Positions 12,864 to 21,597 of a DNA stretch of 24,242 nt are shown piece after piece. Under the pieces are notes generated by a model that had not been told where the DNA came from, ran no database searches, and saw nothing but the letters and a program-made list of their open reading frames with translations. A program made the position numbers and the translations under genes. Position 1 is the first letter of the stretch, and each line of letters begins with the position of its first letter. Source of the stretch: Candidatus Hydrogenedentota bacterium (GTDB lineage Bacteria; Hydrogenedentota; Hydrogenedentia; Hydrogenedentales; JAGMZX01); NCBI GenBank assembly GCA_029556545.1, contig JAKQEQ010000117.1, forward strand, positions 1 through 24,242, read 5' to 3'.

Positions 12864-14531
12864 CTGCTTAGCGGCAATCTGAGCGGTCTGAAGGCGTCGC
12901 AGTTGCGGGCGCTCGGGCGACTGGGGCGGCGTCGTGCGCGCTCCGACTGCGTCATCACACCGGAGCTCGCGCGATCCCTGACGGAAATCTCGGGGGAAAT
13001 CCAGCGCCAAGTCGGCCTCCTGCTCGAACGCGGCGGGGGCGTGGCGGCGGTGATTGTCGGCGACGCGCGCGGGTTGTTTCTGCCGGATTTGGGACGTCGG
13101 GACCGGGACCGGCTGGCGGGGGTCCGGCTCGTGCACACCCACCTGAATCACGAACCGCTCACGGACGACGACCTCACGGACCTTGCGCTGCTCCGGCTCG
13201 ATCTGGTGGCGTGCGTCGAGGTGACGGAGGGTGGATTGCCGGGCCGGCTGTGCATGGCGCACCTGCTCCCGGACAACGAGAACGATCGGCCCTGGGCGGT
13301 GCTGCCGCCGACGACCGTCTTCCAACTCGCCGCCGACTTCCCCGCCATGATCGAGGCGCTCGAGGAGGAATTCGAGCGACACCGCAAGCCGCGCCGCGCA
13401 TGCGACCGGCGCGACCGGGCCATTCTCGCGCATGTATCGACGGCGGCTGCGACGTTCGCGGAGGACTCGCTTGCCGAATTAAGGGAACTGGCGCGGAGCG
13501 CGGGCATCGACGTGGTGCACGCATTCATCCAGCATCGCGCGCCGGATCCGCGCTTCGTGCTGGGGCAGGGCAAGCTCAAGCACGCGATCATCAAGGCGAT
13601 GCAGGTTGGCGCGGAGGTGATAGTCTTCGATCTGAATCTGTCGCCGTCGCAGGTGAAGACCCTGGCCGATTATACGGACCTCAAAATTCTGGATCGCACC
13701 CAGGTGATCCTGGATATCTTCGCGCAGCACGCCGTGACGCGCGAAGGCAAGATTCAGGTCGAACTCGCGCAACTGCGGTATATGCTGCCGAAACTGGGCG
13801 CGAAGCACACCGCGTTCTCGCGGCTGACCGGCGGCATCGGCGGGCGCGGCCCCGGCGAGACGAAACTCGAGGTGGACCGGCGCCGCGCGCGCGACCGCAT
13901 CGCCCAACTCGAACGGGAGGTCCGCAAGCTGGGCGAGCGCCGCGAACTGCGCCGGGGCAACCGGCGGCGTCACGGGCTGCCGGTGGTGGCCATAATCGGC
14001 TACACGAACGCGGGGAAGTCGACGCTGCTGAACGCGCTTACCAGGAGCGCGGTTATCGCGGAGGACGCGCTGTTCGCCACGCTCAACCCGGTGTCGCGGC
14101 GGCTGCGTTTTCCGCGCGATCGCGAAGTCATCGTGACGGATACCGTCGGCTTCATCCGCAATCTGCCGCCGGACCTGAAGGCCGCGTTCCGCACGACCTT
14201 CGAAGAATTGCATTACGCGGACCTCTTGGTGCACGTTATCGACGGGTCGTGCCCGGACATCGAGGACAAGTTGGAGGCGGTCCGCGAGTTGTTGACCGAG
14301 TTGGACCTGCAAACGAAGCGGACCCTGGTGGTCCTGAACAAGACGGACCGGTGCGCGCCGGACGAGGTCGCGGGATTGGCCCGACGACTGGGCGCGGCGC
14401 CGGTATGCGCGCTGGACCCGGCCTCGTTCGGGCCGCTCCTCGATGCGATGGAACAGAACCTGTGGGCGGCGCGGGTTCCCGATGAGGACGGCGCCACAAC
14501 CGCGGCAATGAGGCAATGGACGTGCGGTTGA
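12864..14531 (+). CDS. hflX: GTPase HflX (ribosome-associated), extended N-terminus
   Basis: HflX is a GTPase that binds the 50S subunit and splits stalled or heat-stressed ribosomes. From the TTG at 12903 the landmarks are an N-terminal extension of about 170 residues (typical of long HflX forms), the HflX domain with GQGKLKHAII and TGGIGGRGPGETKLEVDRRR (near 310), then the G domain with G1 GYTNAGKST (near 365), G3 DTVGFI (near 412) and G4 NKTD (near 478). The frame is open back to a TGA at 12855-12857. Residues upstream of the TTG (SGNLSGLKASQLRALGRLGRRR) match the family N-terminus (GNTxGLKxSQLxxLxRLxRR), so translation must begin earlier. No ATG or GTG is available. CTG 12864, 10 bases after GAGGAG, is my choice; a sequencing frameshift is the alternative. 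The last 16 bases overlap the TPR gene. Confidence 0.95.
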   Translation: MLSGNLSGLKASQLRALGRLGRRRARSDCVITPELARSLTEISGEIQRQVGLLLERGGGVAAVIVGDARGLFLPDLGRRDRDRLAGVRLVHTHLNHEPLTDDDLTDLALLRLDLVACVEVTEGGLPGRLCMAHLLPDNENDRPWAVLPPTTVFQLAADFPAMIEALEEEFERHRKPRRACDRRDRAILAHVSTAAATFAEDSLAELRELARSAGIDVVHAFIQHRAPDPRFVLGQGKLKHAIIKAMQVGAEVIVFDLNLSPSQVKTLADYTDLKILDRTQVILDIFAQHAVTREGKIQVELAQLRYMLPKLGAKHTAFSRLTGGIGGRGPGETKLEVDRRRARDRIAQLEREVRKLGERRELRRGNRRRHGLPVVAIIGYTNAGKSTLLNALTRSAVIAEDALFATLNPVSRRLRFPRDREVIVTDTVGFIRNLPPDLKAAFRTTFEELHYADLLVHVIDGSCPDIEDKLEAVRELLTELDLQTKRTLVVLNKTDRCAPDEVAGLARRLGAAPVCALDPASFGPLLDAMEQNLWAARVPDEDGATTAAMRQWTCG

Positions 14532-15547
14532 ATCGAAACGGACGGGATGGACGCGCCTCCCGCGTGAAGATGGTACTCGGCTGCGTCGTGGCGGTGGTAT
14601 TGCTTGCGAACGCGACGGAATCCGCCGAAGGCGGAGACGCGCGGCCATTCCTGGAACGCTACGGCGCGGCCATGACGGAGGCGTCGCAGGCGTGGCAACA
14701 GGGCGACGCCGCGGCGGCGCGCCGGCACCGCAACGATGCGGAGAAGGAACTGGCCGAGGCCATCCGAATTCTGGAAGCGGCGGGCGCGGCCACGTCCCGG
14801 GATGTGGAAGTGCTGAGAGCGTATGCCGGGCTGCGCAATCTGGCGGGGGACTATGACCTTGCGGCGGCGTCGCTGGAGCGGGCCACGGCGATGGCGCCGG
14901 AGAACGCCGCGTTGTGGGTGATGCTGGGGGAAAACCTGGCGCGGGTCGGTCCGGCAAAGCGGCGGGCGGCGTTTGACGCGCTGCATCGGGCGCTGGAACT
15001 GGCGGCTGAGGGTCCGGAAGCGGCGGTGGCGCACCGGGAACTGGGAATGATCTTTTTTGAGGAGGGATTGCCGGAATTCGCGCGCGAACACTACGCGCGG
15101 GCACGGCAACGCGAACCCGATGACATACGCCTCGGTCTGGCCCTCGCCGCGCTGGACGCCCGCGACGGTCGTGTCGCGGAGGCGTGGACCGCCATTAAAG
15201 CCCTCGGCCCGGCGGTCGTCGAACACGACGTCGAACTGCGCACGGTGCTGCGCATCGCGCTGGCGGATTTCGACGCGCTCCGCCGCACGTTCGCGGACAC
15301 GGCCGAAAACCACGCGGCCTTTGCGCGGCTGCTGTATCAGGCGGCGCGCATTCCCGAGGCGGTCACCGCCGCGCACCGGGCGACCCGCCTCGACCCGCAG
15401 GACGCGGACTCGTGGAAATTCCTTGGCGACGTGCAGGGCCAGCTGGGCAATGTGGGGCAGGCCCGCGCGGCGTACGAGAAATCACTGGAGGCGGACCCGG
15501 AGCAGCCGCTTGTGCGGCAGCGGATGGAGCGACTGGGGAAGCGGTGA
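14516..15547 (+). CDS. Exported TPR-repeat protein, 343 aa
   Basis: The N-terminus has a basic stretch (MDVRLNRNGRDGRASRVK) and a hydrophobic segment (MVLGCVVAVVLLANATESA), a Sec signal peptide or anchor. From about residue 45 the chain is helix pairs of the tetratricopeptide type: YAGLRNLAGDYDLAAASLERATAMAPENAALWVMLGENLARVG-like units, VAHRELGMIFFEEGLPEFAREHYARARQREPDD, and near the C-terminus ATRLDPQDADSWKFLGDVQGQLGNVGQARAAYEKSLEADPEQP. TPRs bind other proteins, often in envelope complexes. ATG 14516 overlaps the last 16 bases of hflX; its GAGG is only 2 bases upstream, so the true start could be GTG 14564 or ATG 14570, closer to the hydrophobic segment, though neither has a better site. 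Probably co-transcribed with hflX. No specific partner can be inferred. Confidence 0.85.
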   Translation: MDVRLNRNGRDGRASRVKMVLGCVVAVVLLANATESAEGGDARPFLERYGAAMTEASQAWQQGDAAAARRHRNDAEKELAEAIRILEAAGAATSRDVEVLRAYAGLRNLAGDYDLAAASLERATAMAPENAALWVMLGENLARVGPAKRRAAFDALHRALELAAEGPEAAVAHRELGMIFFEEGLPEFAREHYARARQREPDDIRLGLALAALDARDGRVAEAWTAIKALGPAVVEHDVELRTVLRIALADFDALRRTFADTAENHAAFARLLYQAARIPEAVTAAHRATRLDPQDADSWKFLGDVQGQLGNVGQARAAYEKSLEADPEQPLVRQRMERLGKR

Positions 15548-15638
15548 GGAGCGAAGGGGGGCGGTATCGGGCGCGTGTGTAAGAATGCGGTTCGGGCATG
15601 GTGTTGTGGGCGCGCGTTAGGTTGGCCGGTGGCGCGGG

Positions 15639-17390
15639 TCACTTGAATTCGAGGCCGAATAGTCGGGCGCGGTCCAGGCGAAACCGCAGGATTACGCCTT
15701 CGCCTTCGTAGTGGCCCAAGTCGGTTGTTCCCCGCCAGGATACGGGCGCCCAGAAGAGGTCTCCCCGGGCAACGTCACAGTCGGCGAAGGACCGACCGGG
15801 AATGACCTCCTCGTAAGGCTGGTAGGACCGGACCTTTGGCTGATCGACGAGGCGAACGACTTCAACGGAGACGCCGCCTGCCCGTTTCGTCACCGCGTTG
15901 ATCCGCAGGGTCCGGGCGGGCGGAAGGATGGCGACGGTGGCAAAATCGCCGATATCCCTTGCCTCGACGGCGACAATACGCCCCTTCGGCCATACGGCGT
16001 ATCCGGAATGGACCTCCATCGTGCCGCGCGGGTACTTGTGCGGCAGATTATAGCCCTTGTACGGCAGCGCGAAATCGCCGTTCGGAAGTTCGATGAGATA
16101 TGGAGTCGAGAAAATGCAGCCGCCGTCCCACTGGCCAAACGCGGTGGTTTCGAGCAGTCGCGGGCCCGGCACGCGGGCCCAGAGTTTGCCGTCATGGCTG
16201 GACCAGAGGCCGATACTGGAGGAGTCGTCGCGGGTGTCCCAGATTGCGGGGAACATGAGGTGGTGATCGGGTGCGCCGGGCGGCGGGCTCCAGATGCTCG
16301 TATAGAATACCTCGGAAGGGGACACGTCGGCGGGCGTCGGGACGATGACGTTTTCGGAGAGCGGGAAATCGCCGTAGGTATCGCTTTCCATACGGCCGAT
16401 TGCGCGGCGCCCTGACCCGCATTCCTCGCCGAGCCACGTGCGGATCTGAGGGTCGCCGTTCCAACGCGGGGACCTATCGCCGACAAGCCAGTTGCGAGTG
16501 TAAACGACATACTTCTTCAGTCGGCGGTCGTAGTACGCGACTTCCACGCCGTCGGAGTGCTCGACCGTGAACGGTTCCGGCAAAGGCTTCCAATGCAGTC
16601 CGTCCGGCGAAACGGAACCGGCCAGAGCGCGGAACTTCTGAGGCGATCGCCAATAGCCCTTAACGGCTTGAGAATCCCACTTGTCCGAGTGTTTCTCGGT
16701 GAATGCCTGGAATTCCTCGAAGCTGATAACCGGCCCCCGAATGCTCTTGTAGCGCTCCTCGGGAGGTCCTGAAGGATCGACGAACACGGAACCGTCCGGA
16801 CCGGGCTCGAGAAGATTATTCTCGAAGCTGCCGTTGAATTCCCGCTGCCTGAGTATGGGACGTTTCCACTCCAGACCATCGTCGGATTCAAGATAGCATT
16901 CGCCCCCGGGAATGCATTTCGCCCACGCCCGGTATTTGTCTCCGTCCTTCAACACCGTTCTGAAGATGATGGAATCGCGCTCCCATGGCTTCACACGTTT
17001 CAACACAGGACCGAGACGCTGAGCCGGTTGTGTGACGATGTCGATGCCAAACGGCGACGACGGCCGGCTCAATTGCGCGTCCCAGGGGCCGTGCGTCACG
17101 TGTTCCGCGTTTTCTTCAATAGTATTGACGAGTTCGCCGTCGTCGTTGAGCCAGTTCAGATTGCCAGGTCGGATGAAGTACCAGTTTGTGAAGAAGAGCC
17201 GATTCCCCTCCAGTTCGTAAGGCTCGCCTGCCGCGGGCTTGCGCGACATCAACTCCGCGATGAATGCCTCCATCTCGTGCGGGTCGGCGGCCCGCGCCGC
17301 TCCGATACAGCACGCCGCAATAACGATGGCTGTCGCGGCAGGCAGGTGGCGCTGAAAGCGCGTTGGATCGCCGAAGATTGCTTTTCTCAC
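15639..17390 (-). CDS. Secreted beta-propeller glycosidase-like protein, 583 aa
   Basis: GTG start 17390 with GGGAGG at 8-base spacing. Signal peptide MRKAIFGDPTRFQRHLPAAT plus a hydrophobic core, cleavage probably after ARAA near 34. The body carries repeated S/D-x-DG-x-x-W boxes at the ends of propeller blades: SDDGLEW (169-175), SPDGLHW (261-267) and SHDGKLW (398-404). Together with GYWRSPQKFRALAGSV, VAYYDRRLKKYVVYTRNW and DFALPYKGYNLPHKYPRG this fits a GH32/GH43- or sialidase-like propeller. A C-terminal beta-sandwich follows (about 480-583, TLRINAVTKRAGGVSVEVV). Such proteins are abundant in glycan-degrading PVC bacteria and often lack an assigned substrate; I cannot name the catalytic acids with confidence. 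Last gene of the symporter operon, 51 bases after the dehydratase-like gene, and convergent with the TPR gene; no clear terminator in 15548-15638. Confidence 0.78.
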   Translation of the reverse strand: MRKAIFGDPTRFQRHLPAATAIVIAACCIGAARAADPHEMEAFIAELMSRKPAAGEPYELEGNRLFFTNWYFIRPGNLNWLNDDGELVNTIEENAEHVTHGPWDAQLSRPSSPFGIDIVTQPAQRLGPVLKRVKPWERDSIIFRTVLKDGDKYRAWAKCIPGGECYLESDDGLEWKRPILRQREFNGSFENNLLEPGPDGSVFVDPSGPPEERYKSIRGPVISFEEFQAFTEKHSDKWDSQAVKGYWRSPQKFRALAGSVSPDGLHWKPLPEPFTVEHSDGVEVAYYDRRLKKYVVYTRNWLVGDRSPRWNGDPQIRTWLGEECGSGRRAIGRMESDTYGDFPLSENVIVPTPADVSPSEVFYTSIWSPPPGAPDHHLMFPAIWDTRDDSSSIGLWSSHDGKLWARVPGPRLLETTAFGQWDGGCIFSTPYLIELPNGDFALPYKGYNLPHKYPRGTMEVHSGYAVWPKGRIVAVEARDIGDFATVAILPPARTLRINAVTKRAGGVSVEVVRLVDQPKVRSYQPYEEVIPGRSFADCDVARGDLFWAPVSWRGTTDLGHYEGEGVILRFRLDRARLFGLEFK

Positions 17391-17441
17391 AGCGTTGTCC
17401 TCCCAGGATGCGGACTTCGTTCCCGCACGGGCATCGGTATA

Positions 17442-18617
17442 CTACCAGTTTGTATAGCTGCCGTCAGGCCGCTGCAAGTGCGGATGCTCGTGCATCCGCA
17501 TGGGATACTTCGCGGCGGCTGTCTCGTCGAACTCGATTCCGAGGCCCGGCCGGGTTGGAAGGGTGTAATAGGGCCCGCACCGCTCGACCGACACGGGAAA
17601 CACGTCGTTAGACGCGTCGTTGAACGCCGGCACGACTTCGACCCATGCGAGATTGTTGATGGATGCGGCAAGATGGATCGTGGCCGCGGTGCACACCGGT
17701 CCAATCGGGTTGTGCGGCATCAGGTCGATGTAGTGGGTCTCGCACCAACCGGCGACTTTCTTCGCCTCGGTCAAGCCCCCGATACAGCACACATCCACAC
17801 GCGCATAGTTGGTCAGGCCCCGCTCGATATACGGTACGGCGGCCCACTTGCTCGACCATTCTTCGCCAATCGCGAACGGCGCGTCGGTCATGCCGCGTAA
17901 CGCCGCGTATGCGTCGGGATTCTCGTTGCGAATGGGTTCTTCGAGGAATGCGAGGCTCCCCCTGGGAATCATTTGACAGAACTGCGCCGCCTCCGCCACG
18001 GAAAGCCGATGGTGGTAATCGATGCCGAGCGCGATGCGCTTGTCCGTCACATGATGAATCTCCGTAAACAGCTCCGCGGTCGCCGCGATAGACTCGCGGA
18101 CATCGAACACGCGGGTCGCGTCCTCTTGGGCGACGTCGGTTCGCAAGGCACGCGGGACAATGCGGTCCGCCGGTGAGAATCGCACCGTCGGCCAACCCTC
18201 GTCCACCGCCTCCTTCACTCGTTCCGCGCACTTGGGGTCATTCAGCGCGCCGACCGTGCGAAACCCAAACACGCGGTCGCGGCACGCGCCCCCCAGCAGT
18301 TGGTATACGGGTACGCGCAGCGCCTTGCCGACGATGTCGTAGAGCGCCATGTCAATGGCGGACATGGTCGCCGTGATGATGCGCCCCCCCTCGTAGTAGG
18401 CGCTGCGGTAGAGGACCTGCCAGATGTGCTCGATGTGCATCGGGTCCATGCCGACCAGGAATTCGCGGAAATGTCTCAGCACGCCCTCCTGCCCATACTC
18501 GCGCGTCGAACACCCGGCCTCTCCGACGCCGTAAATGCCCGCGTCCGTTTCGATTTTGATAATGTGGAGATCGCGCGGATAAGACATAAGGAAGCTCTTG
18601 ATTTCGGTGATTCTCAT
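17442..18617 (-). CDS. Mandelate racemase / galactonate dehydratase-like enolase-superfamily enzyme, 391 aa
   Basis: Enolase-superfamily acid-sugar dehydratase or racemase, cytoplasmic. The capping domain (1-125) includes AYYEGGRIITATMSAIDMALYDIVGKALRVPVYQLLGG. Metal-ligand positions in the barrel are Asp200 in GIDYHHRLS, Glu226/227 in FLEEPI and Glu252/253 in IGEEW. His302 in PHNPIGP matches the catalytic His of the galactonate dehydratase (DgoD) type, and DYHHR is also DgoD-like. That suggests dehydration of an aldonate to a 2-keto-3-deoxy sugar acid, but substrate cannot be read from sequence. Length is normal. ATG 18617 has GGAG at 9-base spacing, lying within the last codons of the aminotransferase gene, 6 bases upstream. 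It sits between an aminotransferase and a secreted hydrolase-like gene. Confidence 0.92.
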   Translation of the reverse strand: MRITEIKSFLMSYPRDLHIIKIETDAGIYGVGEAGCSTREYGQEGVLRHFREFLVGMDPMHIEHIWQVLYRSAYYEGGRIITATMSAIDMALYDIVGKALRVPVYQLLGGACRDRVFGFRTVGALNDPKCAERVKEAVDEGWPTVRFSPADRIVPRALRTDVAQEDATRVFDVRESIAATAELFTEIHHVTDKRIALGIDYHHRLSVAEAAQFCQMIPRGSLAFLEEPIRNENPDAYAALRGMTDAPFAIGEEWSSKWAAVPYIERGLTNYARVDVCCIGGLTEAKKVAGWCETHYIDLMPHNPIGPVCTAATIHLAASINNLAWVEVVPAFNDASNDVFPVSVERCGPYYTLPTRPGLGIEFDETAAAKYPMRMHEHPHLQRPDGSYTNW

Positions 18618-18623
18618 TTTCTG

Positions 18624-19742
18624 TTACTCCATGACACAACGCGTGACGAATTGTTCGAGACGATCGAGCCCTTCGATCAATGTATCCATGCCCACGGCAA
18701 ATGAAATGCGTATGTGCTTCGGGGCGCCGAAGCCGACGCCAGAGACCACCCTGACGCGGGCCTCACGCTGCAACCGTTCCGCGAAGACGTCGGCGTTCCC
18801 GATTGCGACCCCGTTCACGGCGCGCCCCAGAAGCGGACTTACGCTCACGAGGCAATAGAACGTGCCCAAACAAGGATATGTGGAAAGCGCCGTCATCCGG
18901 TCGATTCGCTCCAATACATAGCGCCTCCGTTCCGCGTAGGCTTGCGCCATGCGCGCCACGTGGTCCTGGTCTCCGTTGAACGCCGCGAGCGCGGCCCGCT
19001 GCGAAATCGCGGACGGCGCGGAAATAGTCACCGATTGCACGGCGGTAACACGGTCGGCGAGCGTGCCGGGCAGCGCGGCGTACCCGATTCGCCATCCGGT
19101 CATCGCGTGGGTCTTCGAAACGCTGTTCACGGTGACGGTCCGCGCGGCGATCCTTGAATCCAGACTGGCTATTGAAACGTGCTCGGCGCCGTCGAAAAGA
19201 ATCTTCTCGTACACCTCGTCCGCAAGCACGGCCAAGTCGCGCTCGACCGCGATTCCGGCCAGGTCCCGCAGAAGATCCCGGGGATACACGGCGCCCGTGG
19301 GGTTGTTGGGCGAGTTGATGATGAGTACGCGGCTCCTCGAAGTGACGGCGCCACGCACGGCGGCGGGGTCCGGGAGGTAGCCATTCTCTTCGCGGGCGAC
19401 CACCGGCACGGGAACGCCGCCGCAGAGCCTCACCTGCTCCGGATAGGCGAACCAGAAGGGCGAGACGATGAGCACCTCGTCTCCGGGCCGCACGAGTACG
19501 CGCAGCGCGTTGTCGACCGCATGTTTTCCGCCGCAACTGACAACGACCTGTTGCTGGGAAACGTGAATGCCGTTTTCAACCTCGAATTTCCACGCGATCG
19601 CCTCCCGCAGTTCGGGGATTCCCGGTTGCGGCGTGTATTTCGTGAAGTTCTGATCGATGGCGGCATGACCGGCGCGCTTGATATGTTCGGGCGTGTGGAA
19701 ATCCGGCTCGCCTTTTCCGATATCCACAACGTCGTTCGTCAT
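18624..19742 (-). CDS. PLP-dependent class I aminotransferase, 372 aa
   Basis: Fold-type I aminotransferase of the aspartate aminotransferase 1-beta type. Motifs: GKGEPDFHTP (9-18), KYTPQPGIPELREAI (35-49), SPNNPTG (144-150), ADEVYEK with Asp175, the PLP lysine Lys210 in SVSKTHAMTGWRIGY, and HIRISFAV with the C-terminal substrate Arg. The protein starts right at the strand before GEPDF and lacks the 20-30 residue N-terminal arm found in most relatives. An in-frame stop 8 codons upstream fixes this, so the short form is real unless the sequence has an error. Start ATG 19742 is preceded by AAGGA at 11 bases. It follows the symporter by 77 bases and abuts the dehydratase-like gene, so it may transaminate a keto acid from the imported compound; amino acid and keto acid specificity are unknown. 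Confidence 0.93.
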   Translation of the reverse strand: MTNDVVDIGKGEPDFHTPEHIKRAGHAAIDQNFTKYTPQPGIPELREAIAWKFEVENGIHVSQQQVVVSCGGKHAVDNALRVLVRPGDEVLIVSPFWFAYPEQVRLCGGVPVPVVAREENGYLPDPAAVRGAVTSRSRVLIINSPNNPTGAVYPRDLLRDLAGIAVERDLAVLADEVYEKILFDGAEHVSIASLDSRIAARTVTVNSVSKTHAMTGWRIGYAALPGTLADRVTAVQSVTISAPSAISQRAALAAFNGDQDHVARMAQAYAERRRYVLERIDRMTALSTYPCLGTFYCLVSVSPLLGRAVNGVAIGNADVFAERLQREARVRVVSGVGFGAPKHIRISFAVGMDTLIEGLDRLEQFVTRCVME

Positions 19743-19819
19743 TGGTGCAGGCGTCCTTTCGATTCAGTGTCACGCGACGTGAAAGTGCAAATTACCGCCT
19801 TCGCGTGTGTCGGGCGTCA

Positions 19820-21385
19820 TCAAGGTCGCGCCATGATGTCCTTCCAGCACCATGCAAGCTTATCACGGCCGGGAACCGGTTGCAGAAGACTGACGCCATA
19901 GGCGACCAAGACTGTCACGACGAACGCGACACACGCCGTCCAGCCGTAGCCGAGGCGTGTGTGAAATGCCCAGTAGTAGCCCGCGGCAAGGCCCAGGAGC
20001 GCGCCCAGTCCGACACCGGCGCTGCCCACGCGACGCGAAAACATGCCAAGGAGAAAGATGGGGATGATGAGTCCCGCGAAGCTGGCCACCATCTTGTTGA
20101 AGAGGCTGAAGAGTCCATCGTTGGCGTGCAGATGGCGGATGAGGCACGCAAAAAGCGTGACGCCAAGGCCAAGGCATAGGGCGCATATCCGGGAGATGCG
20201 TACCTGTTCCCGCTGGACCGCCTCGGAGACGTGTTCGTCCACCGAGACCTGATTCTTGAAAAGCCGCAGATAGAGGTCGGAGAAGATGGCGGCCGCCGTC
20301 GCCGTGATGCCGGAACTCACGCTCGACTGCGCGGCGGCGTAAATGGCGGCGATAATCAGGCCTTTCACGATCACGGGGACGTGGCGGTCTATGAAGTACG
20401 GAAACATGTATTCGTATCTTGTGCCTTCCGGCAGCGGATAAAGCTTGAAGTAGGTAAACAGCCCCATTCCCAGCAGTATGAAAAGCAGCGAGTAGATCAC
20501 GTACGCGATGGAATTCAGGAGAAAGCCCCGCCTGCTGTCGTCAATACTCTTCGCGGTCAGGTACCGCTGCACCATGACCTGGTCCGCGCCGTATGAGGTC
20601 AGCTTTGAGAGCGTGCCCATGATGAGGATGGACCAGAACGTGAGATTCGCGTGGAAGTAAAGACCGATCTTTTCGAACACGCCCGGCGCTTCCGCCATGC
20701 CGGGAATGCGCGCCGTGAAGTACATGAAGCCGGCCTCCCGAGACACGGTCCACACATGTCCCATCCCGCCGGGTACCTGCGCCGTGACCAGGATAATCGC
20801 CAGGATAAGCCCGGCGAACATGATGAAGGCCTGCGTGACGTCGGTCCAAATGGCGGCGCGTACGCCGCCGAGGGTTGTATAGACGGTTGTGATGGCGCCA
20901 AGCACGGCGATCGTCCAAAGGAGGTCCCAGCCCATGGCGACGTGGAGCACATAGGCCGGGAGATAGAGCGTGGTGCCCATCCAGGAAATTCGCCAGAGGA
21001 TGAAGATGAGCGTGACAATTATGCGAACCCGCACGTTAAATCGGTGCTCAAGATATTCGTAACAGTTGAAGAATCGAAGCCGCTGATAGAAGGGAAGGAA
21101 ATACCTGAAGATGATAGGAAAAGAGATGAACACCGGCAGTATCATCACGAGATTCATGAAGCCGTATTCGAGAATCTGCGCCGGCCCGATGACGTAGTCG
21201 ATGGCGCTGTTGAGCGTCGACAACAGGGACAGGCCGATGGCGAACCATCCGACGTTGCGGCTTGCCAGAAGGTACTCGGAGGCGGACTTCTGTCGGCGCG
21301 TGAAATACGCGCCCAAGGCGACCATCGAGACCATGTAGGTGACGATGACGCAGAGGTCCGCCCACTGGGTAGTTCCTGTCCCCAC
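19820..21385 (-). CDS. Sodium:solute symporter (SSS family), 521 aa
   Basis: About 13 predicted transmembrane segments, matching the usual SSS fold and length. Typical stretches are VALGAYFTRRQKSASEYLLA (TM1-loop), ASRNVGWFAIGLSLLSTLNS (TM2, sodium-site region), TTLGGVRAAIWTDVTQAFIM, GADQVMVQRYLTAKSIDDSR, AQSSVSSGITATAAAIFSDLY with the paired Ser of the Na2 site region, and NDGLFSLFNKMVASFAGLIIP. The family imports sugars, amino acids or carboxylates with sodium; substrate cannot be told. GTG start 21385 follows GGAAGG at 7 bases; no ATG closer fits. First gene of a leftward operon with aminotransferase, dehydratase-like and propeller genes, and divergent from the GH42-like gene, with 212 bases between them. 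Confidence 0.94.
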   Translation of the reverse strand: MGTGTTQWADLCVIVTYMVSMVALGAYFTRRQKSASEYLLASRNVGWFAIGLSLLSTLNSAIDYVIGPAQILEYGFMNLVMILPVFISFPIIFRYFLPFYQRLRFFNCYEYLEHRFNVRVRIIVTLIFILWRISWMGTTLYLPAYVLHVAMGWDLLWTIAVLGAITTVYTTLGGVRAAIWTDVTQAFIMFAGLILAIILVTAQVPGGMGHVWTVSREAGFMYFTARIPGMAEAPGVFEKIGLYFHANLTFWSILIMGTLSKLTSYGADQVMVQRYLTAKSIDDSRRGFLLNSIAYVIYSLLFILLGMGLFTYFKLYPLPEGTRYEYMFPYFIDRHVPVIVKGLIIAAIYAAAQSSVSSGITATAAAIFSDLYLRLFKNQVSVDEHVSEAVQREQVRISRICALCLGLGVTLFACLIRHLHANDGLFSLFNKMVASFAGLIIPIFLLGMFSRRVGSAGVGLGALLGLAAGYYWAFHTRLGYGWTACVAFVVTVLVAYGVSLLQPVPGRDKLAWCWKDIMARP

Positions 21386-21475
21386 GGCTCCACCTTCCGT
21401 TGACGCAAAAGCCGACTGTGCGCGACGGATTATGCCCGCGTTAACGATGGGAATTCCATTGGCGACGGCCCACGA

Positions 21476-21512
21476 TTATGATCGCAGCTTCGCGAATGGT
21501 TATGATTGCAGC
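21476..21512. promoter_or_regulatory. Direct-repeat operator candidate in the divergent promoter region
   Basis: TTATGATCGCAGC (21476-21488) and TTATGATTGCAGC (21500-21512) are 13-base direct repeats, 12 of 13 identical, with starts 24 bases apart, just over two helical turns. They lie in the 212-base region between the divergent symporter and GH42-like genes. A related GATTATG occurs at 21428-21434. On the minus strand the revcomp CATAAT (21429-21434) could be a -10 box, with only a weak -35. Two TATGAT sites on the plus strand also lie in the repeats. Promoter positions are uncertain; the spacing suggests a regulator binding on one helical face. Confidence 0.45.
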
Positions 21513-21597
21513 CGGTGTGAGGAGAGAGTGGTGGCAAGACGGTAATGCGGATAAGGGGACCGCGTCGGGCGGTTCCTGTGGATGAAAGGGGGAGACG

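Noticed and set aside
13479-15104. 541-codon minus-strand frame across hflX and the TPR gene
   Set aside because: Antisense to two well-supported genes; Pro/Arg-rich with no domain.
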